From Oasisia sp. SBJ-2009 (Eukaryota; Annelida; Polychaeta; Sabellida; Siboglinidae), in contig OZ024860.1 of the NCBI GenBank assembly GCA_964017155.1, forward strand, positions 53,810,056 through 53,874,055: 64,000 bases of DNA. Direction: 5' to 3'. Below, one piece after another: positions 37,564 to 51,027 of this stretch. The position numbers and the translations under genes are program-made. The notes below the pieces were generated by a model that saw only the letters and a list, made by a program, of their open reading frames with translations, had not been told where the DNA came from and did not search any database. Within the stretch, counting starts at the first letter, position 1. Every line of letters starts with the position of its first letter.

Positions 37564-40101
37564 GGTCGCCAAATGCCTCGTCACCTCATCTAGTTAGTGG
37601 TTCATTATTACTCCCGCCGTTTACCCAGCGGTCGGCACGGAATTCTGTTGAAAATAATGTAAACAGACTTCCCCAACTGATCCCCCGTAGACGGATCGGA
37701 CTTTGTCGTTTTCCTCGATTTGTTTCCAAAAGTTGGCAAGACGACGCGCACGGTCAGATGGTTTCGTCGAGAGAGTCGTAGTTACACTCCGTGCGTGGAA
37801 TACGCCCGAGAAGACCGACCGGCGCGTCGAACTTGGCCGTTTCTCTCGATTCACAAAACTGATCCCCGGTAGACGGATCGGACTTTGTCGTTTTCCTCGA
37901 TTTGTGCAACTATCACCCTGTTAAGGTCGCCAAGTGCCTCGTCACCTCATCTAGTTAGTGGTTCATTATTACTCCCGCCGTTTACCCAGCGGTCGGCACG
38001 GAATTCTGTTGAAAAGAATGTAAACATACTTCCCCAACTGATCCCCCGTAGACGGATCGGACTTTGTCGTTTTGCTCGATTTGTTTCCAAAAGTTGGCAA
38101 GACGACGCGCACGGTCAGTTGGTTTCGTCGAGAGAGTCGTAGTTACACCCCGTGCGTGGAATACGCCCGAGAAGACCGACCGGCGAGTCGAACGTGGCCG
38201 TTTCTCTCGATTCTCAAAACTGATCCCCCGTAGACGGATCGGACTTTGTCGTTTTCCTCGATTTGTGCAACTATCACCCTGTTAAGGTCGCCAAATGCCT
38301 CGTCACCTCATCTAGTTAGTGGTTCATTATTACTCCCGCCGTTTACCCAGCGGTCGCCACGGAATTCTGTTGAAAAGAATGTAAACAGACATTTACGCTT
38401 CCCCAACTGATCCCCCGTAGACTGATCGGACTTTGTCGTTTTCCTCGATTTGTTTCCAAAAGTTGGCAAGACGACGCGCACGGTCAGTTGGTTTCGTCGA
38501 GAGAGTCGTAGTTACACCCCTTGCGTGGCACACGCCCGAGAAGACCGACCGGCGCGTCGAACTTGGCCGTTTCTCTCGATTCTCAAAACTGATCCCCCGT
38601 AGACGGATCGGACTTTGTCGTTTTCCTCGATTTGTGCAACTATCACCCTGTTAAGGTCGCCAAATGTCTTGACACCTCATCTAGTTAGTGGTTCATTATT
38701 ACTCCCGCCGTTTACCCAGCGGTCGCCACGGAATTCTGTTGAAAAGAATGTAAACAGACATTTACGCTTCCCCAACTGATCCCCCGTTGACGGATCGGAC
38801 TTTGTCGTTTTCCTCGATATGTTTCCAAAAGTTGGCAAGACGACGCGCACGGTCAGTTGGTTTCGTCGAGAGAGTCGTAGTTACACCCCTTGCGTGGCAC
38901 ACGCCCGAGAAGACCGACCGGCGCGTCGAACTTGGCCGTTTCTCTCGATTCTCAAAACTGATCCCCCGTAGACGGATCGGACTTTGTCGTTTTCCTCGAT
39001 TTGTGCAACTATCACCCTGTTAAGGTCGCCAAATGTCTTGACACCTCATCTAGTTAGTGGTTCATTATTACTCCCGCCGTTTACCCAGCGGTCGCCACGG
39101 AATTATGTTGAAAAGAATGTAAACAGACATTTACGCTTCCCCAACTGATCCCCCGTTGACGGATCGGACTTTGTCGTTTTGCTCGATTTGTTTCCAAAAG
39201 TTGGCAAGACGACGCGCACGGTCAGTTGGTTTCGTCGAGAGAGTCGTAGTTACACTCCGTGCGTGGAATACGCCAGAGAAGACCGACCGGCGCGTCGAAC
39301 TTGGCCGTTTCTCTCGATTCTCAAAACTGATCCCCCGTAAGCGGATCGGACTTTGTCGTTTTCCTCGATTTGTGCAACTATCACCCTGTTAAGGTCGCCA
39401 AATGCCTCGTCACCTCATCTAGTTAGTGGTTCATTATTACTCCCGCCGTTTACCCAGCGGTCGGCACGGAATTCTGTTGAAAAGAATGTAAACAGACTTC
39501 CCCAACTGATCCCCCGTAGACGGATCGGACTTTGTCGTTTTCCTCGATTTGTTTCCAAAAGTTGGCAAGACGACGCGCACGGTCAGTTGGTTTCGTCGAG
39601 AGAGTCGTAGTTACACTCCGTGCGTGGAATACGCCCGAGAAGACCGACCGGCGCGTCGAACTTGGCCGTTTCTCTCGATTCTCAAAAGTGATCCCCCGTA
39701 GACGGATCGGACTTTGTCGTTTTCCTCGATTTGTGCAACTATCACCCTGTTAAGGTCGCCAAATGCCTCGTCACCTCATCTAGTTAGTGGTTCATTATTA
39801 CTCCCGCCGTTTACCCAGCGGTCGGCACGGAATGCTGTAGAAAAGAATGTAAACAGACTTCCCCAACTGATCCCCCGTAGACGGATCGGACTTTGTCGTT
39901 TTCCTCGATTTGTTTCCAAAAGTTGGCAAGACGACGCGCACGGTCAGTTGGTTTCGTCGAGAGAGTCGTAGTTACACTCCGTGCGAGAAGACCGACCGGC
40001 GCGTCGAACTTGGCCGTTTCTCTCGATTCTCAAAACTGATCCCCCGTAGACGGATCGGACTTTGTGGTTTTCCTCGATTTGTGCAACTATCACCCTGTTA
40101 A
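37564..40101. repeat. Family B 2538-bp block ending in the 348-bp unit
   Basis: Units 361, 361, 369, 369, 369, 361, 348. New markers appear here: gaaaataatg (near 37650), cagatgg (near 37755), gattcacaa (near 37850), ggcgagtcgaacg (near 38183) and gtagactgatc (near 38417). The block is echoed from 40102 at a 2538-bp offset. Confidence 0.83.
39754..40101. repeat. Family B 348-bp unit with 13-bp deletion, copy 1
   Basis: At 39985 the a body reads ccgtgcgagaagacc, missing tggaatacgcccg. The two ends share cg, so a short-homology deletion or slippage fits. It also has gctgtagaaaag near 39834. Confidence 0.87.
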
Positions 40102-42109
40102 GGTCGCCAAATGCCTCGTCACCTCATCTAGTTAGTGGTTCATTATTACTCCCGCCGTTTACCCAGCGGTCGGCACGGAATTCTGTTGAAAATAATGTAA
40201 ACAGACTTCCCCAACTGATCCCCCGTAGACGGATCGGACTTTGTCGTTTTCCTCGATTTGCTTCCAAAAGTTGGCAAGACGACGCGCACGGTCAGATGGT
40301 TTCGTCGAGAGAGTCGTAGTTACACTCCGTGCGTGGAATACGCCCGAGAAGACCGACCGGCGCGTCGAACTTGGCCGTTTCTCTCGATTCACAAAACTGA
40401 TCCCCCGTAGACGGATCGGACTTTGTCGTTTTCCTCGATTTGTGCAACTATCACCCTGTTAAGGTCGCCAAGTGCCTCGTCACCTCATCTAGTTAGTGGT
40501 TCATTATTACTCCCGCCGTTTACCCAGCGGTCGGCACAGAATTCTGTTGAAAAGAATGTAAACATACTTCCCCAACTGATCCCCCGTAGACGGATCGGAC
40601 TTTGTCGTTTTGCTCGATTTGTTTCCAAAAGTTGGCAAGACGACGCGCACGGTCAGTTGGTTTCGTCGAGAGAGTCGTAGTTACACTCCGTGCGTGGAAT
40701 ACGCCCGAGAAGACCGACCGGCGAGTCGAACGTGGCCGTTTCTCTCGATTCTCAAAACTGATCCCCCGTAGACGGATCGGACTTTGTCGTTTTCCTCGAT
40801 TTGTGCAACTATCACCCTGTTAAGGTCGCCAAATGCCTCGTCACCTCATCTAGTTAGTGGTTCATTATTACTCCCGCCGTTTACCCAGCGGTCGCCACGG
40901 AATTCTGTTGAAAAGAATGTAAACAGACATTTACGCTTCCCCAACTGATCCCCCGTAGACTGATCGGACTTTGTCGTTTTCCTCGATTTGTTTCCAAAAG
41001 TTGGCAAGACGACGCGCACGGTCAGTTGGTTTCGTCGAGAGAGTCGTAGTTACACCCCTTGCGTGGCACACGCCCGAGAAGACCGACCGGCGCGTCGAAC
41101 TTGGCCGTTTCTCTCGATTCTCAAAACTGATCCCCCGTAGACGGATCGGACTTTGTCGTTTTCCTCGATTTGTGCAACTATCACCCTGTTAAGGTCGCCA
41201 AATGTCTTGACACCTCATCTAGTTAGTGGTTCATTATTACTCCCGCCGTTTACCCAGCGGTCGCCACGGAATTCTGTTGAAAAGAATGTAAACAGACATT
41301 TACGCTTCCCCAACTGATCCCCCGTAGACTGATCGGACTTTGTCGTTTTCCTCGATTTGTTTCCAAAAGTTGGCAAGACGACGCGCACGGTCAGTTGGTT
41401 TCGTCGAGAGAGTCGTAGTTACACCCCTTGCGTGGCACACGCCCGAGAAGACCGACCGGCGCGTCAAACTTGGCCGTTTCTCTCGATTCTCAAAACTGAT
41501 CCCCCGTAGACGGATCGGACTTTGTCGTTTTCCTCGATTTGTGCAACTATCACCCTGTTAAGGTCGCCGAATGTCTTGACACCTCATCTAGTTAGTGGTT
41601 CATTATTACTCCCGCCGTTTACCCAGCGGTCGCCACGGAATTATGTTGAAAAGAATGTAAACAGACATTTACGCTTCCCCAACTGATCCCCCGTTGACGG
41701 ATCGGACTTTGTCGTTTTGCTCGATTTGTTTCCAAAAGTTGGCAAGACGACGCGCACGGTCAGTTGGTTTCGTCGAGAGAGTCGTAGTTACACTCCGTGC
41801 GTGGAATACGCCAGAGAAGACCGACCGGCGCGTCGAACTTGTCCGTTTCTCTCGATTCTCAAAACTGATCCCCCGTAAGCGGATCGGACTTTGTCGTTTT
41901 CCTCGATTTGTGCAACTATCACCCTGTTAAGGTCGCCAAATGCCTCGTCACCTCATCTAGTTAGTGGTTCATTATTACTCCCGCCGTTTACCCAGCGGTC
42001 GGCACGGAATTCTGTTGAAAAGAATGTAAACAGACTTCCCCAACTGATCCCCCGTAGACGGATCGGACTTTGTCGTTTTCCTCGATTTGTGCAACTATCA
42101 CCCTGTTAA
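40102..42109. repeat. Family B block echoing 37564 at 2538 bp
   Basis: Units 361, 361, 369, 369, 369, 179. gaaaataatg (near 40188) and cagatgg (near 40293) lie 2538 bp after their counterparts. The unit at 41193-41561 repeats the gtagactgatc unit instead of the gttgacgg unit found in the first block. Confidence 0.82.
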
Positions 42110-43748
42110 GGTCGCCAAATGTCTTGACACCTCATCTAGTTAGTGGTTCATTATTACTCCCGCCGTTTACCCAGCGGTCGCCACGGAATTCTGTTGAAAA
42201 GAATGTAAACAGACATTTACGCTTCCCCAACTGATCCCCCCTTGACGGATCGGACTTTGTCGTTTTCCTCGATATGTTTCCAAAAGTTGGCAAGACGACG
42301 GGCACGGTCAGTTGGTTTCGTCGAGAGAGTCGTAGTTACACCCCTTGCGTGGCACACGCCCGAGAAGACCGACCGGCGCGTCGAACTTGGCCGTTTCTCT
42401 CGATTCTCAAAACTGATCCCCCGTAGACGGATCGGACTTTGTCGTTTTCCTCGATTTGTGCAACTATCACCCTGTTAAGGTCGCCAAATGTCTTGACACC
42501 TCATCTAGTTAGTGGTTCATTATTACTCCCGCCGTTTACCCAGCGGTCGCCACGGAATTATGTTGAAAAGAATGTAAACAGACATTTACGCTTCCCCAAC
42601 TGATCCCCCGTTGACGGATCGGACTTTGTCGTTTTGCTCGATTTGTTTCCAAAAGTTGGCAAGACGACGCGCACGGTCAGTTGGTTTCGTCGAGAGAGTC
42701 GTAGTTACACTCCGTGCGTGGAATACGCCAGAGAAGACCGACCGGCGCGTCGAACTTGGCCGTTTCTCTCGATTCTCAAAACTGATCCCCCGTAAGCGGA
42801 TCGGACTTTGTCGTTTTCCTCGATTTGTGCAACTATCACCCTGTTAAGGTCGCCAAATGCCTCGTCACCTCATCTAGTTAGTGGTTCATTATTACTCCCG
42901 CCGTTTACCCAGCGGTCGGCACGGAATTCTGTTGAAAAGAATGTAAACAGACTTCCCCAACTGATCCCCCGTAGACGGATCGGACTTTGTCGTTTTCCTC
43001 GATTTGTTTCCAAAAGTTGGCAAGACGACGCGCACGGTCAGTTGGTTTCGTCGAGAGAGTCGTAGTTACACTCCGTGCGTGGAATACGCCCGAGAAGACC
43101 GACCGGCGCGTCGAACTTGGCCGTTTCTCTCGATTCTCAAAACTGATCCCCCGTAGACGGATCGGACTTTGTCGTTTTCCTCGATTTGTGCAACTATCAC
43201 CCTGTTAAGGTCTCCAAATGCCTCGTCACCTAATCTAGTTAGTGGTTCATTATTACTCCCGCCGTTTACCCAGCGGTCGGCACGGAATGCTGTTGAAAAG
43301 AAGGTAAACAGACTTCCCCAACTGATCCCCCGTAGACGGATCGGACTTTGTCGTTTTCCTCGATTTGTTTCCAAAAGTTGGCAAGACGACGCGCACGGTC
43401 AGTTGGTTTCGTCGAGAGAGTCGTAGTTACACTCCGTGCGTGGAATACGCCCGAGAAGACCGACCGGCGCGTCGAACTTGACCGTTTCTCTCGATTCTCA
43501 AAACTGATCCCCCGTAGACGGATCGGACTTTGTGGTTTTCCTCGATTTGTGCAACTATCACCCTGTTAAGGTCGCCAAATGCCTCGTCACCTCATCTAGT
43601 TAGTGGTTCATTATTACTCCCGCCGTTTACCCAGCGGTCGGCACGGAATTCTGTTGAAAAGAATGTAAACAGACTTCCCCAACTGATCCCCCGTAGACGG
43701 ATCGGACTTTGTCGTTTTCCTCGATTTGTGCAACTATCACCCTGTTAA
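42110..43748. repeat. Family B HOR: isolated third 1639-bp copy
   Basis: 369 + 369 + 361 + 361 + 179 bp, the same order as the two copies at 29024-32301 but without their private variants. It has its own: aaggtctccaaatg (near 43208), cacctaatctag (near 43228) and gaaggtaaac (near 43300). It contains the last a-less unit in the window. Confidence 0.85.
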
Positions 43749-46700
43749 GGTCGCCAAATGTCTTGACACCTCATCTAGTTAGTGGTTCATTATTACTCCC
43801 GCCGTTTACCCAGCGGTCGCCACGGAATTATGTTGAAAAGAATGTAAACAGACATTTACGCTTCCCCAACTGATCCCCCGTTGACGGATCGGACTTTGTC
43901 GTTTTGCTCGATTTGTTTCCAAAAGTTGGCAAGACGACGCGCACGGTCAGTTGGTTTCGTCGAGAGAGTCGTAGTTACACTCCGTGCGTGGAATACGCCA
44001 GAGAAGACCGACCGGCGCGTCGAACTTGGCCGTTTCTCTCGATTCTCAAAACTGATCCCCCGTAAGCGGATCGGACTTTGTCGTTTTCCTCGATTTGTGC
44101 AACTATCACCCTGTTAAGGTCGCCAAATGCCTCGTCACCTCATCTAGTTAGTGGTTCATTATTACTCCCGCCGTTTACCCAGCGGTCGGCACGGAATTCT
44201 GTTGAAAAGAATGTAAACAGACTTCCCCAACTGATCCCCCGTAGACGGATCGGACTTTGTCGTTTTCCTCGATTTGTTTCCAAAAGTTGGCAAGACGACG
44301 CGCACGGTCAGTTGGTTTCGTCGAGAGAGTCGTAGTTACACTCCGTGCGTGGAATACGCCCGAGAAGACCGACCGGCGCGTCGAACTTGGCCGTTTCTCT
44401 CGATTCTCAAAACTGCTCCCCCGTAGACGGATCGGACTTTGTCGTTTTCCTCGATTTGTGCAACTATCACCCTGTTAAGGTCGCCAAATGCCTCGTCACC
44501 TCATCTAGTTAGTGGTTCATTATTACTCCCGCCGTTTACCCAGCGGTCGGCACGGAATGCTGTTGAAAAGAATGTAAACAGACTTCCCCAACTGATCCCC
44601 CGTAGACGGATCGGACTTTGTCGTTTTCCTCGATTTGTTTCCAAAAGTTGGCAAGACGACGCGCACGGTCAGTTGGTTTCGTCGAGAGAGTCGTAGTTAC
44701 ACTCCGTGCGTGGAATACGCCCGAGAAGACCGACCGGCGCGTCGAACTTGGCCGTTTCTCTCGATTCTCAAAACTGATCCCCCGTAGACGGATCGGACTT
44801 TGTGGTTTTCCTCGATTTGTGCAACTATCACCCTGTTAAGGTCGCCAAATGCCTCGTCACCTCATCTAGTTAGTGGTTCATTATTACTCCCGCCGTTTAC
44901 CCAGCGGTCGGCACGGAATTCTGTTGAAAATAATGTAAACAGACTTCCCCAACTGATCCCCCGTAGACGGATCGGACTTTGTCGTTTTCCTCGATTTGTT
45001 TCCAAAAGTTGGCAAGACGACGCGCACGGTCAGATGGTTTCGTCGAGAGAGTCGTAGTTACACTCCGTGTGTGGAATACGCCCGAGAAGACCGACCGGCG
45101 CGTCGAACTTGGCCGTTTCTCTCGATTCACAAAACTGATCCCCGGTAGACGGATCGGACTTTGTCGTTTTCCTCGATTTGTGCAACTATCACCCTGTTAA
45201 GGTCGCCAAGTGCCTCGTCACCTCATCTAGTTAGTGGTTCATTATTACTCCCGCCGTTTACCCAGCGGTCGGCACGGAATTCTGTTGAAAAGAATGTAAA
45301 CATACTTCCCCAACTGATCCCCCGTAGACGGATCGGACTTTGTCGTTTTGCTCGATTTGTTTCCAAAAGTTGGCAAGACGACGCGCACGGTCAGTTGGTT
45401 TCGTCGAGAGAGTCGTAGTTACACTCCGTGCGTGGAATACGCCCGAGAAGACCGACCGGCGAGTCGAACGTGGCCGTTTCTCTCGATTCTCAAAACTGAT
45501 CCCCCGTAGACGGATCGGACTTTGTCGTTTTCCTCGATTTGTGCAACTATCACCCTGTTAAGGTCGCCAAATGCCTCGTCACCTCATCTAGTTAGTGGTT
45601 CATTATTACTCCCGCCGTTTACCCAGCGGTCGCCACGGAATTCTGTTGAAAAGAATGTAAACAGACATTTACGCTTCCCCAACTGATCCCCCGTAGACTG
45701 ATCGGACTTTGTCGTTTTCCTCGATTTGTTTCCAAAAGTTGGCAAGACGACGCGCACGGTCAGTTGGTTTCGTCGAGAGAGTCGTAGTTACACCCCTTGC
45801 GTGGCACACGCCCGAGAAGACCGACCGGCGCGTCGAACTTGGCCGTTTCTCTCGATTCTCAAAACTGATCCCCCGTAGACGGATCGGACTTTGTCGTTTT
45901 CCTCGATTTGTGCAACTATCACCCTGTTAAGGTCGCCAAATGTCTTGACACCTCATCTAGTTAGTGGTTCATTATTACTCCCGCCGTTTACCCAGCGGTC
46001 GCCACGGAATTATGTTGAAAAGAATGTAAACAGACATTTACGCTTCCCCAACTGATCCCCCGTTGACGGATCGGACTTTGTCGTTTTGCTCGATTTGTTT
46101 CCAAAAGTTGGCAAGACGACGCGCACGGTCAGTTGGTTTCGTCGAGAGAGTCGTAGTTACACTCCGTGCGTGGAATACGCCAGAGAAGACCGACCGGCGC
46201 GTCGAACTTGGCCGTTTCTCTCGATTCTCAAAACTGATCCCCCGTAAGCGGATCGGACTTTGTCGTTTTCCTCGATTTGTGCAACTATCACCCTGTTAAG
46301 GTCGCCAAATGCCTCGTCACCTCATCTAGTTAGTGGTTCATTATTACTCCCGCCGTTTACCCAGCGGTCGGCACGGAATTCTGTTGAAAAGAATGTAAAC
46401 AGACTTCCCCAACTGATCCCCCGTAGACGGATCGGACTTTGTCGTTTTCCTCGATTTGTTTCCAAAAGTTGGCAAGACGACGCGCACGGTCAGTTGGTTT
46501 CGTCGAGAGAGTCGTAGTTACACTCCGTGCGTGGAATACGCCCGAGAAGACCGACCGGCGCGTCGAACTTGGCCGTTTCTCTCGATTCTCAAAACTGCTC
46601 CCCCGTAGACGGATCGGACTTTGTCGTTTTCCTCGATTTGTGCAACTATCACCCTGTTAAGGTCGCCAAATGCCTCGTCACCTCATCTAGTTAGTGGTTC

Positions 46701-48112
46701 ATTATTACTCCCGCCGTTTACCCAGCGGTCGGCACGGAATGCTGTTGAAAAGAATGTAAACAGACTTCCCCAACTGATCCCCCGTAGACGGATCGGACTT
46801 TGTCGTTTTCCTCGATTTGTTTCCAAAAGTTGGCAAGACGACGCGCACGGTCAGTTGGTTTCGTCGAGAGAGTCGTAGTTACACTCCGTGCGTGGAATAC
46901 GCCCGAGAAGACCGACCGGCGCGTCGAACTTGGCCGTTTCTCTCGATTCTCAAAACTGATCCCCCGTAGACGGATCGGACTTTGTGGTTTTCCTCGATTT
47001 GTGCAACTATCACCCTGTTAAGGTCGCCAAATGCCTCGTCACCTCATCTAGTTAGTGGTTCATTATTACTCCCGCCGTTTACCCAGCGGTCGGCACGGAA
47101 TTCTGTTGAAAATAATGTAAACAGACTTCCCCAACTGATCCCCCGTAGACGGATCGGACTTTGTCGTTTTCCTCGATTTGTTTCCAAAAGTTGGCAAGAC
47201 GACGCGCACGGTCAGATGGTTTCGTCGAGAGAGTCGTAGTTACACTCCGTGTGTGGAATACGCCCGAGAAGACCGACCGGCGCGTCGAACTTGGCCGTTT
47301 CTCTCGATTCACAAAACTGATCCCCGGTAGACGGATCGGACTTTGTCGTTTTCCTCGATTTGTGCAACTATCACCCTGTTAAGGTCGCCAAGTGCCTCGT
47401 CACCTCATCTAGTTAGTGGTTCATTATTACTCCCGCCGTTTACCCAGCGGTCGGCACGGAATTCTGTTGAAAAGAATGTAAACATACTTCCCCAACTGAT
47501 CCCCCGTAGACGGATCGGACTTTGTCGTTTTGCTCGATTTGTTTCCAAAAGTTGGCAAGACGACGCGCACGGTCAGTTGGTTTCGTCGAGAGAGTCGTAG
47601 TTACACTCCGTGCGTGGAATACGCCCGAGAAGACCGACCGGCGAGTCGAACGTGGCCGTTTCTCTCGATTCTCAAAACTGATCCCCCGTAGACGGATCGG
47701 ACTTTGTCGTTTTCCTCGATTTGTGCAACTATCACCCTGTTAAGGTCGCCAAATGCCTCGTCACCTCATCTAGTTAGTGGTTCATTATTACTCCCGCCGT
47801 TTACCCAGCGGTCGCCACGGAATTCTGTTGAAAAGAATGTAAACAGACATTTACGCTTCCCCAACTGATCCCCCGTAGACTGATCGGACTTTGTCGTTTT
47901 CCTCGATTTGTTTCCAAAAGTTGGCAAGACGACGCGCACGGTCAGTTGGTTTCGTCGAGAGAGTCGTAGTTACACCCCTTGCGTGGCACACGCCCGAGAA
48001 GACCGACCGGCGCGTCGAACTTGGCCGTTTCTCTCGATTCTCAAAACTGATCCCCCGTAGACGGATCGGACTTTGTCGTTTTCCTCGATTTGTGCAACTA
48101 TCACCCTGTTAA
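43749..48112. repeat. Family B HOR: two 2182-bp copies
   Basis: 369 + 4 x 361 + 369 bp, repeated (43749-45930, 45931-48112). Private markers recur at exactly 2182 bp: aaaactgctcccc (near 44412 and 46594) and ccgtgtgtgg (near 45066 and 47248). Confidence 0.9.
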
Positions 48113-51027
48113 GGTCGCCAAATGTCTTGACACCTCATCTAGTTAGTGGTTCATTATTACTCCCGCCGTTTACCCAGCGGTCGCCACGGAATTCTGTTGA
48201 AAAGAATGTAAACAGACATTTACGCTTCCCCAACTGATCCCCCGTTGACGGATCGGACTTTGTCGTTTTGCTCGATTTGTTTCCAAAAGTTGGCAAGACG
48301 ACGCGCACGGTCAGTTGGTTTCGTCGAGAGAGTCGTAGTTACACTCCGTGCGTGGAATACGCCAGAGAAGACCGACCGGCGCGTCGAACTTGGCCGTTTC
48401 TCTCGATTCTCAAAACTGATCCCCCGTAAGCGGATCGGACTTTGTCGTTTTCCTCGATTTGTGCAACTATCACCCTGTTAAGGTCGCCAAATGCCTCGTC
48501 ACCTCATCCAGTTAGTGGTTCATTATTACTCCCGCCGTTTACCCAGCGGTCGGCACGGAATTCTGTTGAAAAGAATGTAAACAGACTTCCCCAACTGATC
48601 CCCCGTAGACGGATCGGACTTTGTCGTTTTCCTCGATTTGTTTCCAAAAGTTGGCAAGACGACGCGCACGGTCAGTTGGTTTCGTCGAGAGAGTCGTAGT
48701 TACACTCCGTGCGTGGAATACGCCCGAGAAGACCGACCGGCGCGTCGAACTTGGCCGTTTCTCTCGATTCTCAAAAGTGATCCCCCGTAGACGGATCGGA
48801 CTTTGTCGTTTTCCTCGATTTGTGCAACTATCACCCTGTTAAGGTCGCCAAGTGCCTCGTCACCTCATCTAGTTAGTGGTTCATTATTACTCCCGCCGTT
48901 TACCCAGCGGTCGGCACGGAATGCTGTTGAAAAGAATGTAAACAGACTTCCCCAACTGATCCCCCGTAGACGGATCGGACTTTGTCGTTTTCCTCGATTT
49001 GTTTCCAAAAGTTGGCAAGACGACGCGCACGGTCAGTTGGTTTCGTCGAGAGAGTCGTAGTTACACTCCGTGCGTGGAATACGCCCGAGAAGACCGACCG
49101 GCGAGTCGAACGTGGCCGTTTCTCTCGATTCTCAAAACTGATCCCCCGTAGACGGATCGGACTTTGTCGTTTTCCTCGATTTGTGCAACTATCACCCTGT
49201 TAAGGTCGCCAAATGCCTCGTCACCTCATCTAGTTAGTGGTTCATTATTACTCCCGCCGTTTACCCAGCGGTCGCCACGGAATTCTGTTGAAAAGAATGT
49301 AAACAGACATTTACGCTTCCCCAACTGATCCCCCGTAGACTGATCGGACTTTGTCGTTTTCCTCGATTTGTTTCCAAAAGTTGGCAAGACGACGCGCACG
49401 GTCAGTTGGTTTCGTCGAGAGAGTCGTAGTTACACCCCTTGCGTGGCACACGCCCGAGAAGACCGACCGGCGCGTCGAACTTGGCCGTTTCTCTCGATTC
49501 TCAAAACTGATCCCCCGTAGACGGATCGGACTTTGTCGTTTTCCTCGATTTGTGCAACTATCACCCTGTTAAGGTCGCCAAATGTCTTGACACCTCATCT
49601 AGTTAGTGGTTCATTATTACTCCCGCCGTTTACCCAGCGGTCGCCACGGAATTCTGTTGAAAAGAATGTAAACAGACATTTACGCTTCCCCAACTGATCC
49701 CCCGTTGACGGATCGGACTTTGTCGTTTTCCTCGATATGTTTCCAAAAGTTGGCAAGACGACGCGCACGGTCAGTTGGTTTCGTCGAGAGAGTCGTAGTT
49801 ACACCCCTTGCGTGGCACACGCCCGAGAAGACCGACCGGCGCGTCGAACTTGGCCGTTTCTCTCGATTCTCAAAACTGATCCCCCGTAGACGGATCGGAC
49901 TTTGTCGTTTTCCTCGATTTGTGCAACTATCACCCTGTTAAGGTCGCCAAATGTCTTGACACCTCATCTAGTTAGTGGTTCATTATTACTCCCGCCGTTT
50001 ACCCAGCGGTCGCCACGGAATTCTGTTGAAAAGAATGTAAACAGACATTTACGCTTCCCCAACTGATCCCCCGTTGACGGATCGGACTTTGTCGTTTTCC
50101 TCGATATGTTTCCAAAAGTTGGCAAGACGACGCGCACGGTCAGTTGGTTTCGTCGAGAGAGTCGTAGTTACACCCCTTGCGTGGCACACGCCCGAGAAGA
50201 CCGACCGGCGCGTCGAACTTGGCCGTTTCTCTCGATTCTCAAAACTGATCCCCCGTAGACGGATCGGACTTTGTCGTTTTCCTCGATTTGTGCAACTATC
50301 ACCCTGTTAAGGTCGCCAAATGTCTTGACACCTCATCTAGTTAGTGGTTCATTATTACTCCCGCCGTTTACCCAGCGGTCGCCACGGAATTATGTTGAAA
50401 AGAATGTAAACAGACATTTACGCTTCCCCAACTGATCCCCCGTTGACGGATCGGACTTTGTCGTTTTGCTCGATTTGTTTCCAAAAGTTGGCAAGACGAC
50501 GCGCACGGTCAGTTGGTTTCGTCGAGAGAGTCGTAGTTACACTCCGTGCGTGGAATACGCCAGAGAAGACCGACCGGCGCGTCGAACTTGGCCGTTTCTC
50601 TCGATTCTCAAAACTGATCCCCCGTAAGCGGATCGGACTTTGTCGTTTTCCTCGATTTGTGCAACTATCACCCTGTTAAGGTCGCCAAATGCCTCGTCAC
50701 CTCATCTAGTTAGTGGTTCATTATTACTCCCGCCGTTTACCCAGCGGTCGGCACGGAATGCTGTTGAAAAGAATGTAAACAGACTTCCCCAACTGATCCC
50801 CCGTAGACGGATCGGACTTTGTCGTTTTCCTCGATTTGTTTCCAAAAGTTGGCAAGACGACGCGCACGGTCAGTTGGTTTCGTCGAGAGAGTCGTAGTTA
50901 CACTCCGTGCGAGAAGACCGACCGGCGCGTCGAACTTGGCCGTTTCTCTCGATTCTCAAAACTGATCCCCCGTAGACGGATCGGACTTTGTGGTTTTCCT
51001 CGATTTGTGCAACTATCACCCTGTTAA
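48113..51027. repeat. Family B 2915-bp block (ends in 348-bp unit)
   Basis: Units 369, 361, 361, 369, 369, 369, 369, 348. The total equals the next block, but the order of 361s and 369s is shifted. Carries cctcatccagttag near 48509 as a private change. Confidence 0.8.
50680..51027. repeat. Family B 348-bp unit with 13-bp deletion, copy 2
   Basis: Same deletion at about 50911 and same neighbouring units as copy 1 downstream (gaaaataatg, cagatgg). Confidence 0.86.
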
